Shown: piece by piece, positions 36,185 through 49,509 of the stretch
Layout of the letters: each line of letters starts with the position of its first letter
Position numbering within the stretch: position 1 is the first letter of the stretch
NCBI GenBank assembly: GCA_001632425.1
Contig: KV425600.1
Location: forward strand, 123,926-187,925
DNA length: 64,000 bases
Source: Neolentinus lepideus HHB14362 ss-1
Taxonomy: Eukaryota > Basidiomycota > Agaricomycetes > Gloeophyllales > Gloeophyllaceae
Direction: 5' to 3'
Position numbers and translations under genes: made by a program
Notes under the pieces: generated by a model
Databases searched by the model: none
Told to the model about the DNA's origin: nothing
Seen by the model: only the letters and a program-made list of their open reading frames with translations

Positions 36185-37376
36185 ATGCCTGAGTATCTAC
36201 CACTACCTGTCCCGCCTCCCTCAAGCAATGCCCAAGAACCCGCTCTTACAGGAGGGCAGGAGGAGATGCGCAAGACTGTGTACGGGCACTTCAGTAAGCC
36301 AGAGTACGTGCTGCTCGGCGAGGAGGATGGCGTTCTGTCTGACGAAGAGAAGTTCTGGCTGGTGAGCAATGTCCATCCTACCATACTTCAACTAATGCGC
36401 GTATTATTGCGTGTTATTCGAAGTCATGGGAGTGCATGCTAAGGTGAGTAAAACTATATACCTACACAAAATTGGACCATCCAAATTCATTCACGTCAAG
36501 ATATCTTCGAGCTACCAAGTGGGACGTGACAAATGCAATAAAGAGGCTGGAGGCCACACTGAAGTGGCGGCGCGAGTATGGCTTATACGGCCCCGTTACC
36601 CCAGAGCATGTGGAACCGGAAGTGAGGTCTTGTCTTTGCATACAATATGATATACGACTGATTGACATTCGCATTGCGAAGGCCCTTACCGGAAAGCAAA
36701 TCATATTTGGCTACGACGTTGACCGCAGACCCGCGATGTACCTTATACCCAGCCGTCAGAACACCGAAGAGTCCCCTAGACAAATACAATTCACTGTCTG
36801 GATGCTGGAGCGCACTATAGATCTAATGGGACCTGGCGTAGAGTACGTGCCCCGCCATAGATTCCGCCGCTATGTCGTGACGACCATTGCAGAACCTTAG
36901 CCCTCATGATCAATTTCGCAGAGCGAGCTAAGATACCCTCATTCAACACAGCAAAAACGGTCTGTGACCCCTTTGGCTTGTGCCCCTTTGTAATTTACAA
37001 TTCCCAAAAGGTCCTGGATATCCTTCAGAACCACTATCCCGAACGCCTAGGTCGGGCTCTCATCATCAATGTGCCCTTCCTTCTGAACGCATTCTTCAAG
37101 ATGATCACCCCCTTCATCGACCCTATGACTCGCCCGAAACTGAGGTTCAACCCTAATGTCGTCAAAGACGAGTTGTTTACCTCTGACATGGTGATGAAAG
37201 AATGGTGGGGTGGCTCCTGCGAATTTGCATGGAAACACGAGCAATACTGGCCTGCGCTAGTGAAACTCTGCACCGACAGGAAGAAGGTCATGATGGCGAA
37301 GTGGAAGGAACTAGGCGGAACTGTCGGCTTGAAAGAGTGGGATATCAAGATGGCGGTGGCTAGCAACTCGTGGTAG
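36185..37376 (+). CDS. Sec14-like CRAL-TRIO lipid-transfer protein
   Basis: Exons splice as MPEYLPLPVPPPSSNAQ ... EEKFWL, then SWECMLR, then YLRATKWDVTNAIKRLEATLKWRREYG, the CRAL-TRIO N-terminal helix bundle. The lipid-binding domain follows: ALTGKQIIFGYDVDRRPAMYLIPS, LMINFAERAKIPSFNTAK, VLDILQNHYPERLGRALIINVP and FLLNAFFKMITPFIDP. The C terminus is EFAWKHEQYWPALVKLC... and onward. This is the Sec14/PITP-like fold that exchanges phosphatidylinositol and other lipids between membranes. The protein has a proline-rich N terminus and no extra domain. Two introns in the region 36896-37012 remove in-frame insertions. The family assignment is sure; the lipid ligand is not known. Confidence 0.9.
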
Positions 37377-37750
37377 AATCGCCAGGACGGAGATTTGCCT
37401 CTACCTCCCCGACATACTAATTTGCATTATTGTGAGTGTACACATACATGCACGGGTTAACGAGTATTGAAACAGACGGTTTTTTGAGGGCCAATGGTAG
37501 CCTTTGTCTGCTCTTTAATCTTAGATACTGATACATCAAAAGGTTCTTAATATCACCCTGTTAGACACCTAATAAGATACTTTTTTTGCTGCGAAGCTGT
37601 GATCTAGAGTCTTGCTTCGATTTGCGGTCCTCTTGCCTGTCACTGCCAGGCAAGAAACTCAAGATTTACTACGTCAGATATTCCCGATACAATCAGTTGC
37701 CAATGCGATCGTTAGTGGTAAACGCAAATGATCTATTATACATGCAAAAA
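37377..37750. other. Convergent intergenic region
   Basis: This interval separates the Sec14-like and CCT5 genes. No gene is supported. T-tracts near 37490 and 37580 could serve 3'-end formation. Confidence 0.4.
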
Positions 37751-39947
37751 TTACTCTTCGTCCTGACCAGCGGTAATCACATCGTCTGCGAGCACCAGGA
37801 GTCAGAGACGAACGTCCCCTCGATCAATTGAATTGAACTGACCGATTTTTAGTACAGCCCGAGCGAGCTGAGTCGCCAGCAGGTACTGTTGTCGCTTTGA
37901 GATCAGTGGGTCGTAAACAAACTGCTCCTTCATATCTGAAAGTTGTAAGAGTCAGCGCGAATTCCAGTCCAATCAGTGAGTATCGTACCATTCTCGCCTT
38001 TGTCCACGCAGTCGATACCGAGACAGGGATTGCCCTCGTTAACCTGCCGGCTCTTGACAGCGGTGAGTGTCTCGATGGGTGAGAGGCCGCTGTTCTCGGC
38101 CAGAGCGAGTGGAATAGCGTCCAGTGCAGAGGCGAAGGCACGCATTGCGTATTGCTCGATGGTAGGGATCTGGAGGAACAAGAGTGAGTGATATATAGAT
38201 TCGGAGGATGAGATTAGCATACCTCATCAGCAGCTTTGGAAACTGCGATCGAGCAGCTGATGTCAGCGGCGCCGCCGCCGTAGACTACCCGGTTGTCCAC
38301 GACGAGGTTTCGGACTACACAGATAGCATCGTGCAGGGCACGCTTCGCTTCATCCACGATCTGCACCGAGCAGATATTAGCCAGGCCCAGACAACAGTGC
38401 AACCATATGAGATGAGGGGAGTAGGACTACGCACCATCTTATTTGATCCCCGCACAAAGATCGTGACAGCACGGGTGTTCGCACACTCTTCGATGACGAG
38501 CATTTTGTCCCGAGTTGTACCGAAAGTGACCTCCCTGACGATACCAGCATGGCCCAACTTCTCTGGCGTTAGGTCTTCAAACCGAGGAACGATCCGCCCG
38601 TTGGTAGCAATCGCAATAAGCTGGACACCTGGTCAGTTGAAGATCTAGCGCTGGAGACACGGGGGCCCAACCTCGATTTCTGGACCTCCCACCCACCGCA
38701 CGGCCGGGAGTTCATTCTGCATCAATAGGTGGTTCGCCTCGTCGTCAAAGCCCCACTGGCAAATAACGAGATTTGCGCCAGTATCTTTAACCCGCTTGAT
38801 CATGTCGTGGAACTTCTCTTTCTCGTAGTCTCTTAGCCGCTTATACTCCTCCACGCTTGTGATATCGAGTTTATGTTTCGTCTTGGGTCGGGGGGGCTCG
38901 AACGGACATGTGAGAATAGCGAGCTTGGCATTGCGGACGACGGAAGGCATTTGTGGGTGGGACATGTCTTTATCGACGAGGACACCTTTGATTAAGGTCG
39001 TGTCCGCGAGAGAGCCGCCTACCTTTCCGTCGACTTTGATGAGATCGAAGGGCACATCTTTACGCTCGAGGTCGGCGACTTGCATCACCGCGTCGACGGC
39101 TATTTGGGCGAATTTCTGATGCTCAATGGACACACTAGACGTAAAGTTGACCAGAGGTAAGGTGGAGGGACAGAGCATATGGCGTACATTTTGCTACCAA
39201 GACTGGTCATGGAGGTCTTCAGCAGATTCTCCGTGTCCTCTTTCGAGTACTCAATCGTGTCTGCAATCCGGTCAAGCTGTTCAATCGCCACCGCACATGC
39301 CTTGTCGAATCCATCTGATATTCGGATAGGGTGGATGCCGCGGTCCAGCAAGGCTTCGCTCTGTTCTAACAATGCCCCGGCCAGAACTTCATTGATCGTC
39401 GTAGGACTGTAGTTGAATCACACCGAAGTCAAGAGAGAGGCACGGGTAAGGGACGCACCAACGACGCCTGTGGTCCCATCACCGATTTCGTCGTCCTGGC
39501 TCCGCGACAGTTGGACTAGTAGCTTGGCAATGGGGTGTTCGACCTCCATCTGACTGAGGATCGTTGCGCCATCATTCGTTACTGTTATATCGCCATCGGG
39601 CGATATCAAAATCTTGTCCAAACCTGCAGGTTCCGTTAACGATTCAAATTCTCCTGAGATGGCATATTCGGCTGACCTCTTGGGCCCAGAGATGTCCGAA
39701 TGATGTTGGAGACTGTCCGAGCAGCAAGAATATGCGCCTAATGTATCGCAACTCAGTCCAGTTTCAAATTTCAAGGGTGAGTTAGACTCACCTTAATTGC
39801 CTCTACACCATGGCTCCGCGTCTTCTTTGCCTGTTCACGGAGAATAATGAAAGGACGTCCATACTGGCAATACCGTTAGACACATTCCCGTCGACAAGAC
39901 CGCGTACACACCTCGTCTGTAGTGTAGACAGCCTGCTGTTGCGCCAT
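37751..39947 (-). CDS. CCT5: T-complex protein 1 subunit epsilon
   Basis: The gene starts [25 protein letters not shown] (ATG at 39947) and proceeds through [37 protein letters not shown], the group II chaperonin apical-to-ATP region. [10 protein letters not shown] is the nucleotide-binding loop. The exon at 38645-39178 gives [18 protein letters not shown], the epsilon-type [19 protein letters not shown], and the [29 protein letters not shown] signature of epsilon subunits. The C terminus reads [33 protein letters not shown] after a last intron and ends ITAGQDEE. It is one of eight subunits of the TRiC/CCT ring that folds actin and tubulin in the cytosol. It is divergent from the PP2A gene with a 182-bp shared promoter. 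Confidence 0.95.
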
Positions 39948-39991
39948 ATGTTTTGAGTGGACTGTCGCGTCCTCGACCAGAAAAGTAAAGA

Positions 39992-40037
39992 GCCTGGATG
40001 TGACGGGTCACTGCGCGGTTCCTTGTCACATCCAGGC
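39992..40037. promoter_or_regulatory. Perfect 13-bp inverted repeat in the CCT5/PP2A shared promoter
   Basis: GCCTGGATGTGAC (39992-40004) and its exact reverse complement GTCACATCCAGGC (40025-40037) are separated by 20 bases. The pair lies inside the 182 bp between two divergent housekeeping start codons. It could bind a dimeric factor or form a hairpin; neither is shown. Confidence 0.55.
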
Positions 40038-40129
40038 CAGCCTACGGGGCATCACTGACCGAGAATCACTGTCCACGTCCCTCTTGTATTCTCTCCTCAC
40101 CTGCTCCAAGCACTCTCACAAAACAAACG

Positions 40130-41469
<1,340 letters not shown>

Positions 41470-42000
41470 TGATCGTTGGTACCTGGTTGCTCTTGCATCA
41501 CCCACCCCTGCATCACATTCGTACATACAAGCTTTCTAAGTGTAGCCTAATTGATACCTCATCCTTCTGTTTCATCCTCCGCCTCCGTGAATGTTAGATA
41601 TCAAGAAGGTAGCTGCTCTCAGTTGTAATCCGCTGACAGTACATACGTTTCGGATACTAGTATACCTGGACTTTCATATTTCACTGAAAAAGAGCTGAAA
41701 AAGAGAAATTGTGGTAACTGTGAGGGTGAACTTTAAGTCGCTCTTCAAAGCTTCATCGATTCATCACGTCGACGTCGTGTCCGACCTGCTGTGACTCACT
41801 CGGCCCGGTCTCCGGATGGTCCATGGCTGTTCCGGAGAGACCTATAATGGTGAATCCTGGACAAGCTGGATGAAGCCGCCTGTACACACCGACGCCCAGG
41901 ATAGCCTCGCCGTTTCTTGCTGCTGCTCGCCATCTTGTTCTTTTGTCTTGAGCATATCTGAGCATATTTCTAACCTATCGGGCGCATCGAAACATCTGTA
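41470..42000. other. Intergenic region before eIF1A
   Basis: It contains PP2A 3' sequence and the eIF1A upstream region. Frames of 60-70 codons on both strands show no motif. Confidence 0.4.
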
Positions 42001-42629
42001 ATGCCGAAGGTACACTGTTCAGCTTTTGTGGAGTGTGGTGAGCGCTGATTGTGATCCTCATCGGCGTAGAATAAAGGAAAGGGAGGAAAGAATCGGAGAA
42101 GAGGAAAGAACGAGAACGACGATGACAAGCGCGAGCTGGTCTTCAAGGAAGACGGACAGGAGTACGCTCAGGTTACGAAGATGCTGGGTAATGGGCGTAT
42201 CGAGGCTCTGTGCTTCGATGGGGAGAAGCGATTAGCGCACATTCGAGGGAAGATGCGGAAGAAGGTGCGTTCATCGTTGACCTGCAGTGGAGCTCTGTGT
42301 TTGATGCGATGGGAACGGCTTGCAGGTCTGGATCAATCAGGGAGATATCGTGCTGCTGTCCCTGCGAGATTTCCAGGACGATAAGGCCGATGTCATTGTA
42401 AAATACACTGCTGACGAAGCACGTAGCTGTACGTTATTCCTTCCCGCACCGTGTCATATCTTCGCTGACTGCAGCCCCCTCACTCTTTGTTTTTGTTCGC
42501 ATAGTGAAATCCTACGGCGAGCTTCCGGAGAACGCGAAGATCAACGAGACCGAGACGTTCGGCGAGGAAGAAGGAGAGTGCACATTCGAGTTCGGCGACG
42601 AGGGCGAGGTGGACATTGACGAGATCTAA
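42001..42629 (+). CDS. TIF11: Translation initiation factor eIF1A
   Basis: The first exon is only ATG CCG AAG, followed by an intron. The next exons give [42 protein letters not shown], then [56 protein letters not shown] and [17 protein letters not shown], ending acidic with [12 protein letters not shown]. This is the complete OB-fold S1-like factor with its basic N-terminal tail (about 20 residues) and acidic C-terminal tail ending DIDEI, as in all eukaryotes. It binds the 40S subunit and takes part in scanning and start-codon selection. Length and motifs match the family fully. Confidence 0.96.
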
Positions 42630-43124
42630 GGATATCAATCATTTGCCTTCGCTGTATTCTAGTCATGTTTTTCTCATCCTTGGTGAGCAACGTTGTGTAC
42701 TTTTGACCTCGTGTTTTATCTACAACTCAATAGCTGTATCGTTCGTCACTGCATTGTGCATTTCTTATGGCATTTTTTCTGGTGCGGACCTCCGCAACTG
42801 AGGTGATGGTGCCGCAGCAACATGATGTGGGACCAGTAGCGTTTGCTCCGTACTTCAGATCCCCCGGTTTACGACACCGGGTCACGTCGGGCGTGTCCAA
42901 TGTAGAAGCCTGATCAAGGATACAATATAATTTCAGTCGTTTCTGATCCGGTACCGTCCTTTTCTCTCAGCATCCTCTATCGCTGAACTCAAGCGGAACC
43001 GCCTGCTCGAGGTGACTCACCTACTGACGTGCCATTCCCGCATTGGTGACCTTGGTGTTGCATATAAAGCTAAGATGAAGGTTGTCTTGTTAGTTTCCAG
43101 CAGTGTCCCTTGCTTCTACGCAAG
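42630..43124. other. Upstream region of amidohydrolase copy 1
   Basis: No gene is supported here. A TATAAA lies at 43063-43068, about 57 bases before the start codon. Confidence 0.4.
43063..43068 (+). promoter_or_regulatory. TATA-like box of amidohydrolase copy 1
   Basis: TATAAA is placed 57 bases before the ATG at 43125. The second copy has TATATAAG at a similar distance. Confidence 0.4.
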
Positions 43125-44969
43125 ATGACTGCAATCTCATTGCGCAATGGACTTCTTGCCACTTTTACTGCGCAGGATGACCCTCTGTCCACTCCGGAGG
43201 CTCGTCGCATCGATCTTTTGATTGAGGGCAGCCATATCACAGCGGTCACTGATCCCAACACAGTCCAACCTCCCCGAGACGCCCTCGTTATTGACTGTAC
43301 CCGCAAGTGGATTGCTCCAGGCTTCATTGATGCGCACAGGTATGTGTCTCATACCTGTGACTTCCAGCCGTCGTGTCCATGATGCTGCAGACACGCGTTC
43401 ACGAGTATATTCCCGCACATGGAGGACTGGATGGTTTCGGAATAGTGAGTCCCGGCTTGTACTTGAGAGTCCGACACTTGACTGTCCTTCCTCCACCTAG
43501 TACGGCAAAGGCCCGGTTTACGATTACGGGTTTGACTACGGCGGATGATATCTATGCAGCGCAACTTGCAGGCTGTCTTCAAGGTAGGATTTAAACGCCC
43601 ATTTGTCAGTCAACTTCATGCTAAGCCGTCTGAATTATTTCAGTTTTGAACAGTGGTACTACCACGTTGGTAGACCACTTCTTCGCCGCGCTCTCGCCCG
43701 CTCACATAGAGAAAGGCATTCAAGCCACAGTCGAGTCAGGTGTGCGCTCGATGTTTTGCATATCTCGCATTGTAAGTAGGGATTTTTGCCGCCCATGTGT
43801 CGTGATATCCTTATTTGCATCGTACCAGCCGGTCAACACAAATCTTTCTCCGCTCGAATTCAACGATCCCGAAGCCCGCAACATGCAGATGGAGATGCTT
43901 CGTGTGCTCGCTGCGAAGTACAACGGGCGCCTGTGTCCTGATGGTAGAGTGACCCTCGGCTTTGCATACGATCTTCAGGGTTACTATGGCAAGGATGAGG
44001 ACGACGAGATTTTTTCTGAGGTTCGCAAGCTGGGCATCACACCCATCACCGCACATTACGGTGGTGGACCCCAAGGGCTAGGGCCTACTTACAAGGTCCG
44101 CAGTTGGTCTGAGGCGGGCTTACTACGAGGGGATTGTATATTCTCTCATTGCAATGGTCTGATGCAAGAGTATGCTGATCCAAATGAATGGGAGCTCTTG
44201 AAGGAGTGTGGCGCGAGTATCGCTTCAGCTCCGATCAGTATGTATCATTAGTATGAGTTTAACAGGTATCCATTGATAATAAAATCTAGGCAACGGAGCT
44301 CAGCATGGCCCGTGGGAACCCGGTGGTTTATGAAGCTGTGAGGAGAGGAGTGAAGGCAGGTTTGGGCACCGTGAGTGTATCAGTTCATTGCACGAATTAC
44401 CGTCGTATTACCACCGGCATTTGTAGGACAGCGCTGTCTCCAGTACGGAGATGTTCTCAGCTATGCGTGTGGCACTACAATGGGAGCGAGGTGAGCAACA
44501 TGATCCACTCGTACCAAGTCAAAAATCGAAAGCTAATCCTTCTCCATCAGGTCGTCTTCACGAGTCACTAGCCGCGCAGCGCAAAGTCAGTGCACACAAC
44601 GACATCCCTGCCGCTTCCGCCTTCCGTCTGGCCACCTTGGGAGGAGCCGAGGCCTCTCACGGCTGTTCTAAGCTCGGCTCGCTTGAAGTGGGAAAGCTAG
44701 GCGATGTTGTGATATACGACGCGGACTCGGTAAACCTCGCTGGGTGCAGTGACCCTTTCCGTGGCATTGTCCTTCACGCCACTGATGCGGACGTTGAGAC
44801 TGTCATCGTCAACGGCGAAATCGTAAAAAAGAATGGTAGACTGGCGCGTAAGGCCTTAAGGACTGGAGCCAGGTTGCAAAGCAGTTGCAGCACCATAAGG
44901 GTTTGCTCAAGGACAGATTGGTTGACTACGATCTGGAGGGACGGTATAAGACTGTCATATCCGTTCTGA
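43125..44969 (+). CDS. Amidohydrolase family protein, copy 1 (probably degenerating)
   Basis: The exons match copy 2 (45625-47492) in order. Start MTAISLRNGLLATFTAQDD; metal-binding IAPGFIDAHRH (HxH, split by an intron); FPHMEDWMVSEY; TTADDIYAAQLAGCLQ; TTTLVDHFFAA; GRVTLGFAYD; the histidine in ITAHYGGGPQG; FSHCNGL; and DSAVSSTEMFSAM with the metal aspartate. LGGAEA and the EVGKLGDVVIYD beta-barrel closing segment follow. Two lesions stand out. The donor after SAP reads AT instead of GT (44234-44235), so the next exon is joined out of frame unless an AT donor is used. Near the end an 8-bp insertion (TAAGG-CCT-TAAGG at 44849-44861) shifts the last 40 codons. It resembles amidohydrolases of the chlorohydrolase/adenosine-deaminase-like class. 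The substrate is unknown. Confidence 0.8.
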
Positions 44970-45624
44970 AAGTCCCGACAGTTTGATTTCGTTCTCTTCT
45001 GTATTATTAGTGTACGATACGCAATGCAGTCACCTCCCAACTCTTCACTGTGTCTGTGTGAGGGTCTTACCGTTGGCAGTCCGGAATACCGCCCCACGTT
45101 CGGGCACTTCTCTGCGGTAACTCAGCCCCAAATGTTGATGTTAATCGCCTTACATAGTTTAGTTAAACCATCCAAGTCTGCAGCATAACGTTCGACCCCC
45201 TACTGCGGAAAATATGATAGTTCTAGGGCGTAAGAATGATGTTGTTAACATCATCTCTTTTTTTTGAACATTCCGCCTTTTGTTAGTACTGCGCCATCAA
45301 TTTCTGTACTATGTTGTATACAGAAGCACTGCGTACAGCGGCAAACGTACGCGTCCGCCGTCGATCATTGAACGTTACCGGTGGCGTCGGCTCCTTATCG
45401 AACAGACTTCATCTGGACTACCCGCGCTGGTCGGGTGCCATGAAATATATGGTAACACACGACGCAATCACGTCTCGTCAGCATGCGGTGTTCAAGTTCC
45501 TCAATGGTACCCATACCGGGGTATACCTACCTATGCACCTTCAGCACGGTATATAAGGTCCATTAGTACTTGAACCCTATGGCTATCCTCCACGACCCGC
45601 CATCTTCCTTCGTTCGACCCTGAC
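44970..45624. other. Spacer between the duplicated amidohydrolase genes
   Basis: It includes the former in-frame end of copy 1 (readable to about 44986) and the promoter of copy 2. TATATAAG lies at 45550-45557, about 70 bases before the ATG. The frames seen at 45280-45573 have no motif. Confidence 0.4.
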
Positions 45625-47492
45625 ATGCCTGCGATCTTACTACAAAACGGATTGCTGGCTACTTTCACTGAGCACGATGATCCTCTATCTATACCAGAAG
45701 CCCGTCAGGTGGATCTTTTAATCGAAGGCGATCGCATCACAGCAGTGGCCGATCCTAATTCTGTTCAACCGCCCGAAGGAGCTCTAATTATTGATTGCGC
45801 TGATAAATGGATTGCTCCAGGTTTCGTAGATACTCATAGGTGCGGAGGTCAGTCTCATGAGCTCGCATCAAAAACATGTGAACCGTTATAGGCACGTATG
45901 GATGTCCCTATCGCCACACCAAGAAGACTGGACTCTGGCAGAGTAGTGAGTTGAGGCTCCTATCTACCAGTGCATGTCGTCAAAATTGCTTCCTACCCAC
46001 AGCATGGCCAAGGCACCGTTCACGACGACTGCTTTGACTACAGCAGACGATATCTATGTGGGGCAACTCGCCGGCTGCCTTCAAGGTACTACCTCGTTTG
46101 GGCGCCTGTAGGCCCAACTTTGTCATACAGCAACTGATGACCATTATTCCCAGCATTGAATGGCGGTATCACAACACTGGTGGACCATTTTCATGCTGCA
46201 AATTCCCCCGCTCACATAGAGAAGGCTATTCAGGCCACAGTTGAATCAGGAGTGCGCTCGATGCTCTGCCTCTCCCGGCAGGTATGCAGGCTTACTCTAT
46301 GTATATAGAGTGGCCTGACAGCCTAATTGCTCCATACCAGTCTACGCCCACTAGCATATCTCCATTCCGGTTCGACAACGAGCCCAATGTTTCGAAGATG
46401 CAAATGGAAATGCTACGTACCCTCGCGGAGAAGGACCATGGACGTCTGTGTCCGGACGGCAGAGTCACGCTTGGCTTAGCCTACGATGTCCAAGGTTACA
46501 ACCCGGATGAGGATAAACGAGTCCTTTCTCTCGTTCGTGAGCTAGGTATAACACCCATCACGATGCACTACGTCGGTGGTCCACAAGGTGCCTCAACCGG
46601 TTACAAGGTCCGCCAGTGGTCAGACGCAGGTTTGTTGCAGGGAGATTGCATTTTTTCTCATGGTAGTGGACTCGGGCACCGAAATCCTGATCTCAAGGAG
46701 TGGCAACTTCTCAAGGATAGCGGTGCCAGTATCGCTGCAACTCCGGTCAGTTATAGATAACCATTAGGTCAGCATCAAAACTTACACACAACACATGAAC
46801 TCCAGGAGGACGAACTAGGCATGGGTCACGGGGATCCCATCGTCTACGAATGTGTACGAAGAGGAGTTAAGGTTGGCTTGGGCATCGTGAGTTTTCCCTC
46901 CTCGCGTGCTCAGCGATGGTATCTACTACAAGAGTGTAGGACTGCGCCTTAGTTGTCAGTACGGAGATGTTCCCGGCCATGCATTTTGTTTTGCAAACAG
47001 AACGAGGTGAATCACAGAGGCTCGTCATATTCAGCTATGGAGAAACTGAGTCAATTGATTGCAGGACGTATTCATAGGGAGCTGAGCAGTCGAGGCAAAG
47101 GGATTGCGTACAACAACATTAGAGCTGCTTCTGCCTTCCGCCTCGCTACCCTAGGCGGGGCAGAAGCCGCCCACGTTTCATCCAAGATTGGGTCGCTCGA
47201 AGTAGGCAAGCTCGCGGACATCGTTATCTACGACGCAGCTTCGATCAACCTCGGTGGCTGCAGCGATCCATTCCGCGGCATCACACTTCATGCAACTGGT
47301 GCCGATGTCGAGACTGTCATCGTCAACGGTGAGATTGTCAAGAAGGATGGCAAGTTGGTCCGCAAGGAGTGGAAGGAAGTCGCCAAGCAGCTCAAGCGTC
47401 ACCAAAAGCTACTCGGAGAAAAGCTGGCTGGGATTGACCTAGAAGAGCAGTATAAGGCAGCAATGCCCATTCTTCGCCTAGCAGTCGAGTGA
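45625..47492 (+). CDS. Amidohydrolase family protein, copy 2 (intact)
   Basis: Eight or more exons join with canonical GT-AG sites. Start MPAILLQNGLLATFTEHDD; IAPGFVDTHRHVWMSL (HxH metal site); SPHQEDWTL; GGITTLVDHFHAANSPAHIEKAI; GRVTLGLAYDVQGY; ITMHYVGGPQG; FSHGSGLGHRNPD; EDELGMGHGDPIVYECV; DCALVVSTEMFPAM. Then ASAFRLATLGGAEAAHVSSKIGSLEVGKLADIVIYD closes the composite beta-sandwich, and a helical tail, KRHQKLLGEKLAGIDLEEQY, ends the protein. It is a metal-dependent hydrolase of the imidazolonepropionase/chlorohydrolase-like class. The natural substrate is not inferable. Every splice site looks normal, unlike copy 1. Confidence 0.88.
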
Positions 47493-47560
47493 ACAGAGTG
47501 TAGTACCTACAGGCGTTCACTTTCCAATATATGTAAACACCAATGAACAGCTAATTAAGC

Positions 47561-49509
47561 TCAGCGCCCTGGCAGGGACGTCCCAGGAAGTGTAACCCGG
47601 AATACCATGAACTGGTTGTCGTTGTCCAAACCCGCGTTATATGGTACGCCGACTGAAATGCCGTCGGTCGTCATGAAATCATTGTCGGACTTGCAAATAA
47701 ATAAATCGGTCAGTAAGGGACACAATCACTCTAGTAGGAACAACCCACCGCCGTGAATAAGAAGTAATCATCAGGGTAAGAGCTATCATTAGCCCACTCC
47801 AATGATAACGATTCCCATTTGGCGTCTATCAAAGTCTGATCGGCAGGGGAGCCTATAATGCCGAATGTCAGACCCTATGCTAAGTCACTAACGTGGTAGC
47901 CCTACCGTTGTGGAGACCAAACCGAGCCAACTGGGTGTCATTAATGTAGTTCACAAATGAGGTGTAGGTCGCAGCAGTGATGCTCGAATTTAGTACGCCG
48001 TTGACTGCAATAGGATTTGACGGACTATCGAACACCGTATTGTGTATGTCGGTGGCTGCGGTGATATCGACCAAGTCGGCTTGCCTAGCATAAAATCGCT
48101 GTTAGCCACAATACTCGAAGCGAGACAGAGCTGACGAACTTATAGGACGACTTATTGTCACTGCCTCCGTGACCTTTACCATCCCGAGACAGCACAAGGA
48201 AAAGTTCATTGCCGATAGAATGCATTTCACTGGCGGCGAGAGTATTGCCTTTGTTGTTAGTGATGGGCAGAGGCACTATCCATTCCCCGACAAGCGTCGG
48301 GGTATCCGTTGTTATGTTATAAGCTAGCAATCTTGTGTAACGGGACGTAGTCTTGTCAAAGCCTCCATCCTGGATTGTTGCGGACTGCAACAACGCGTAT
48401 AGCGTCTGGCCACTAGGATCCAACGAAAGACCCTCGAAACCTATGATTTATGTTAGTGTGCGTAACTCCCACAGGTGTGATGATAGATGCGTACCCTGGT
48501 TTCCCGCGCGCCCCGTGGTCGGATCAGTCACGGATGTGAAATTTAACTTACCGTTGACCATGGGCAGTATCGCAGGCGGAGGAGCAATCGTCTGTATCAG
48601 ATTGCCGGTAGACGAATATCGATAGATGTATGGGCCATATTCATCGCTTGTCCACCACCTGAATATAACATATTTTAATTTAGCATTCTCAAGGCTCGAT
48701 GAGAGGTACTCACGTGCCATCAGAGTTAATCGCAAGACCCTCGGCATCCGTGCACAGATGATTATAGGTCGCATTCGGGATTGGCATGGGAGGGTCAGCC
48801 AGCGGGTTCTGGGGGTATTCGGCCTGCTGCGGCCTGATGGCCAACGAGTCCAGTCCAGTTGTCTTCGTAGAGTTCCTCTCATAGTACAACAGAGTGCTCT
48901 TGTAATCGAGCTGGAGCGTCTGCTGCGCCGTTGTGAAGGACAGGTCATCTGCCCCATAGTAGGGCGATAATACGAAGTCGATCACATGTTGGCGCGCTTG
49001 ATAGTCCACAGTGCCGTCTCTACAAGGTGTCACGATAAAGACACGAGACTCGCATCAGGGAACGGGACGGACATGTTGAAACCCCGGTCTGGCTGAACAA
49101 TGAAAGTCCCGTAGTATGCACCATCTCCTCTGGGATAGAAGGATCCTGGCTTCACTTGAATGGCGCTGCCAATGCCTCCCAGAGTGTTCCCTATATCCAG
49201 GTGTATTCCTTAGCAGTCCGATACGAGTGTTAATTAGTCGATGAACTCACCTGTAGAGTCCGTGAAATTGGAAGGTATGAGTCCAAATGCCACTAAACCC
49301 TAGAAGTTGTTGATGGAGGAGCACAACGAATGTTACCATCATCGACTTACCTTGTTCACGAACGTCTTCCCAGCCACTTGAACACTAACCTCCATTGACG
49401 GATCGGGTTCCGCTAAGATGAAACGCGGGGCCACTGTTGGTATGGCTGAAATGCCATGGTACACCAAGCACTGCAGAAGAGCGCATATAGCTGCAAGCTG
49501 GTGCAACAT
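47561..49509 (-). CDS. Secreted esterase-like phytase-family protein
   Basis: A signal peptide (MLHQLAAICALLQCLVYHGISA) precedes the mature protein. Exons add GLVAFGLIPSNFTD, TLGGIGSAIQVKPGSFYPRGDGAYYGTF, VQPDRGFN, DAEGLAINSDGT, WWTSDEYGPYIYRYSSTGNLIQT, FEGLSLDPSGQTLYALLQSAT, ITTDTPTLVGEWIVPLP and ASEMHSIGNELFLVLSRDGKGHG. The C terminus gives WESLSLEWANDSSYPDDYFLFTADNDF and QFMVFRVTLPG. The DAEGLA, SDEYGPYIY and FEGLSL segments are those of the 'esterase-like activity of phytase' beta-propeller family. It is likely extracellular. The true reaction in fungi is not known, so the name reflects family similarity only. The start is set at the ATG before the signal peptide. Confidence 0.82.
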
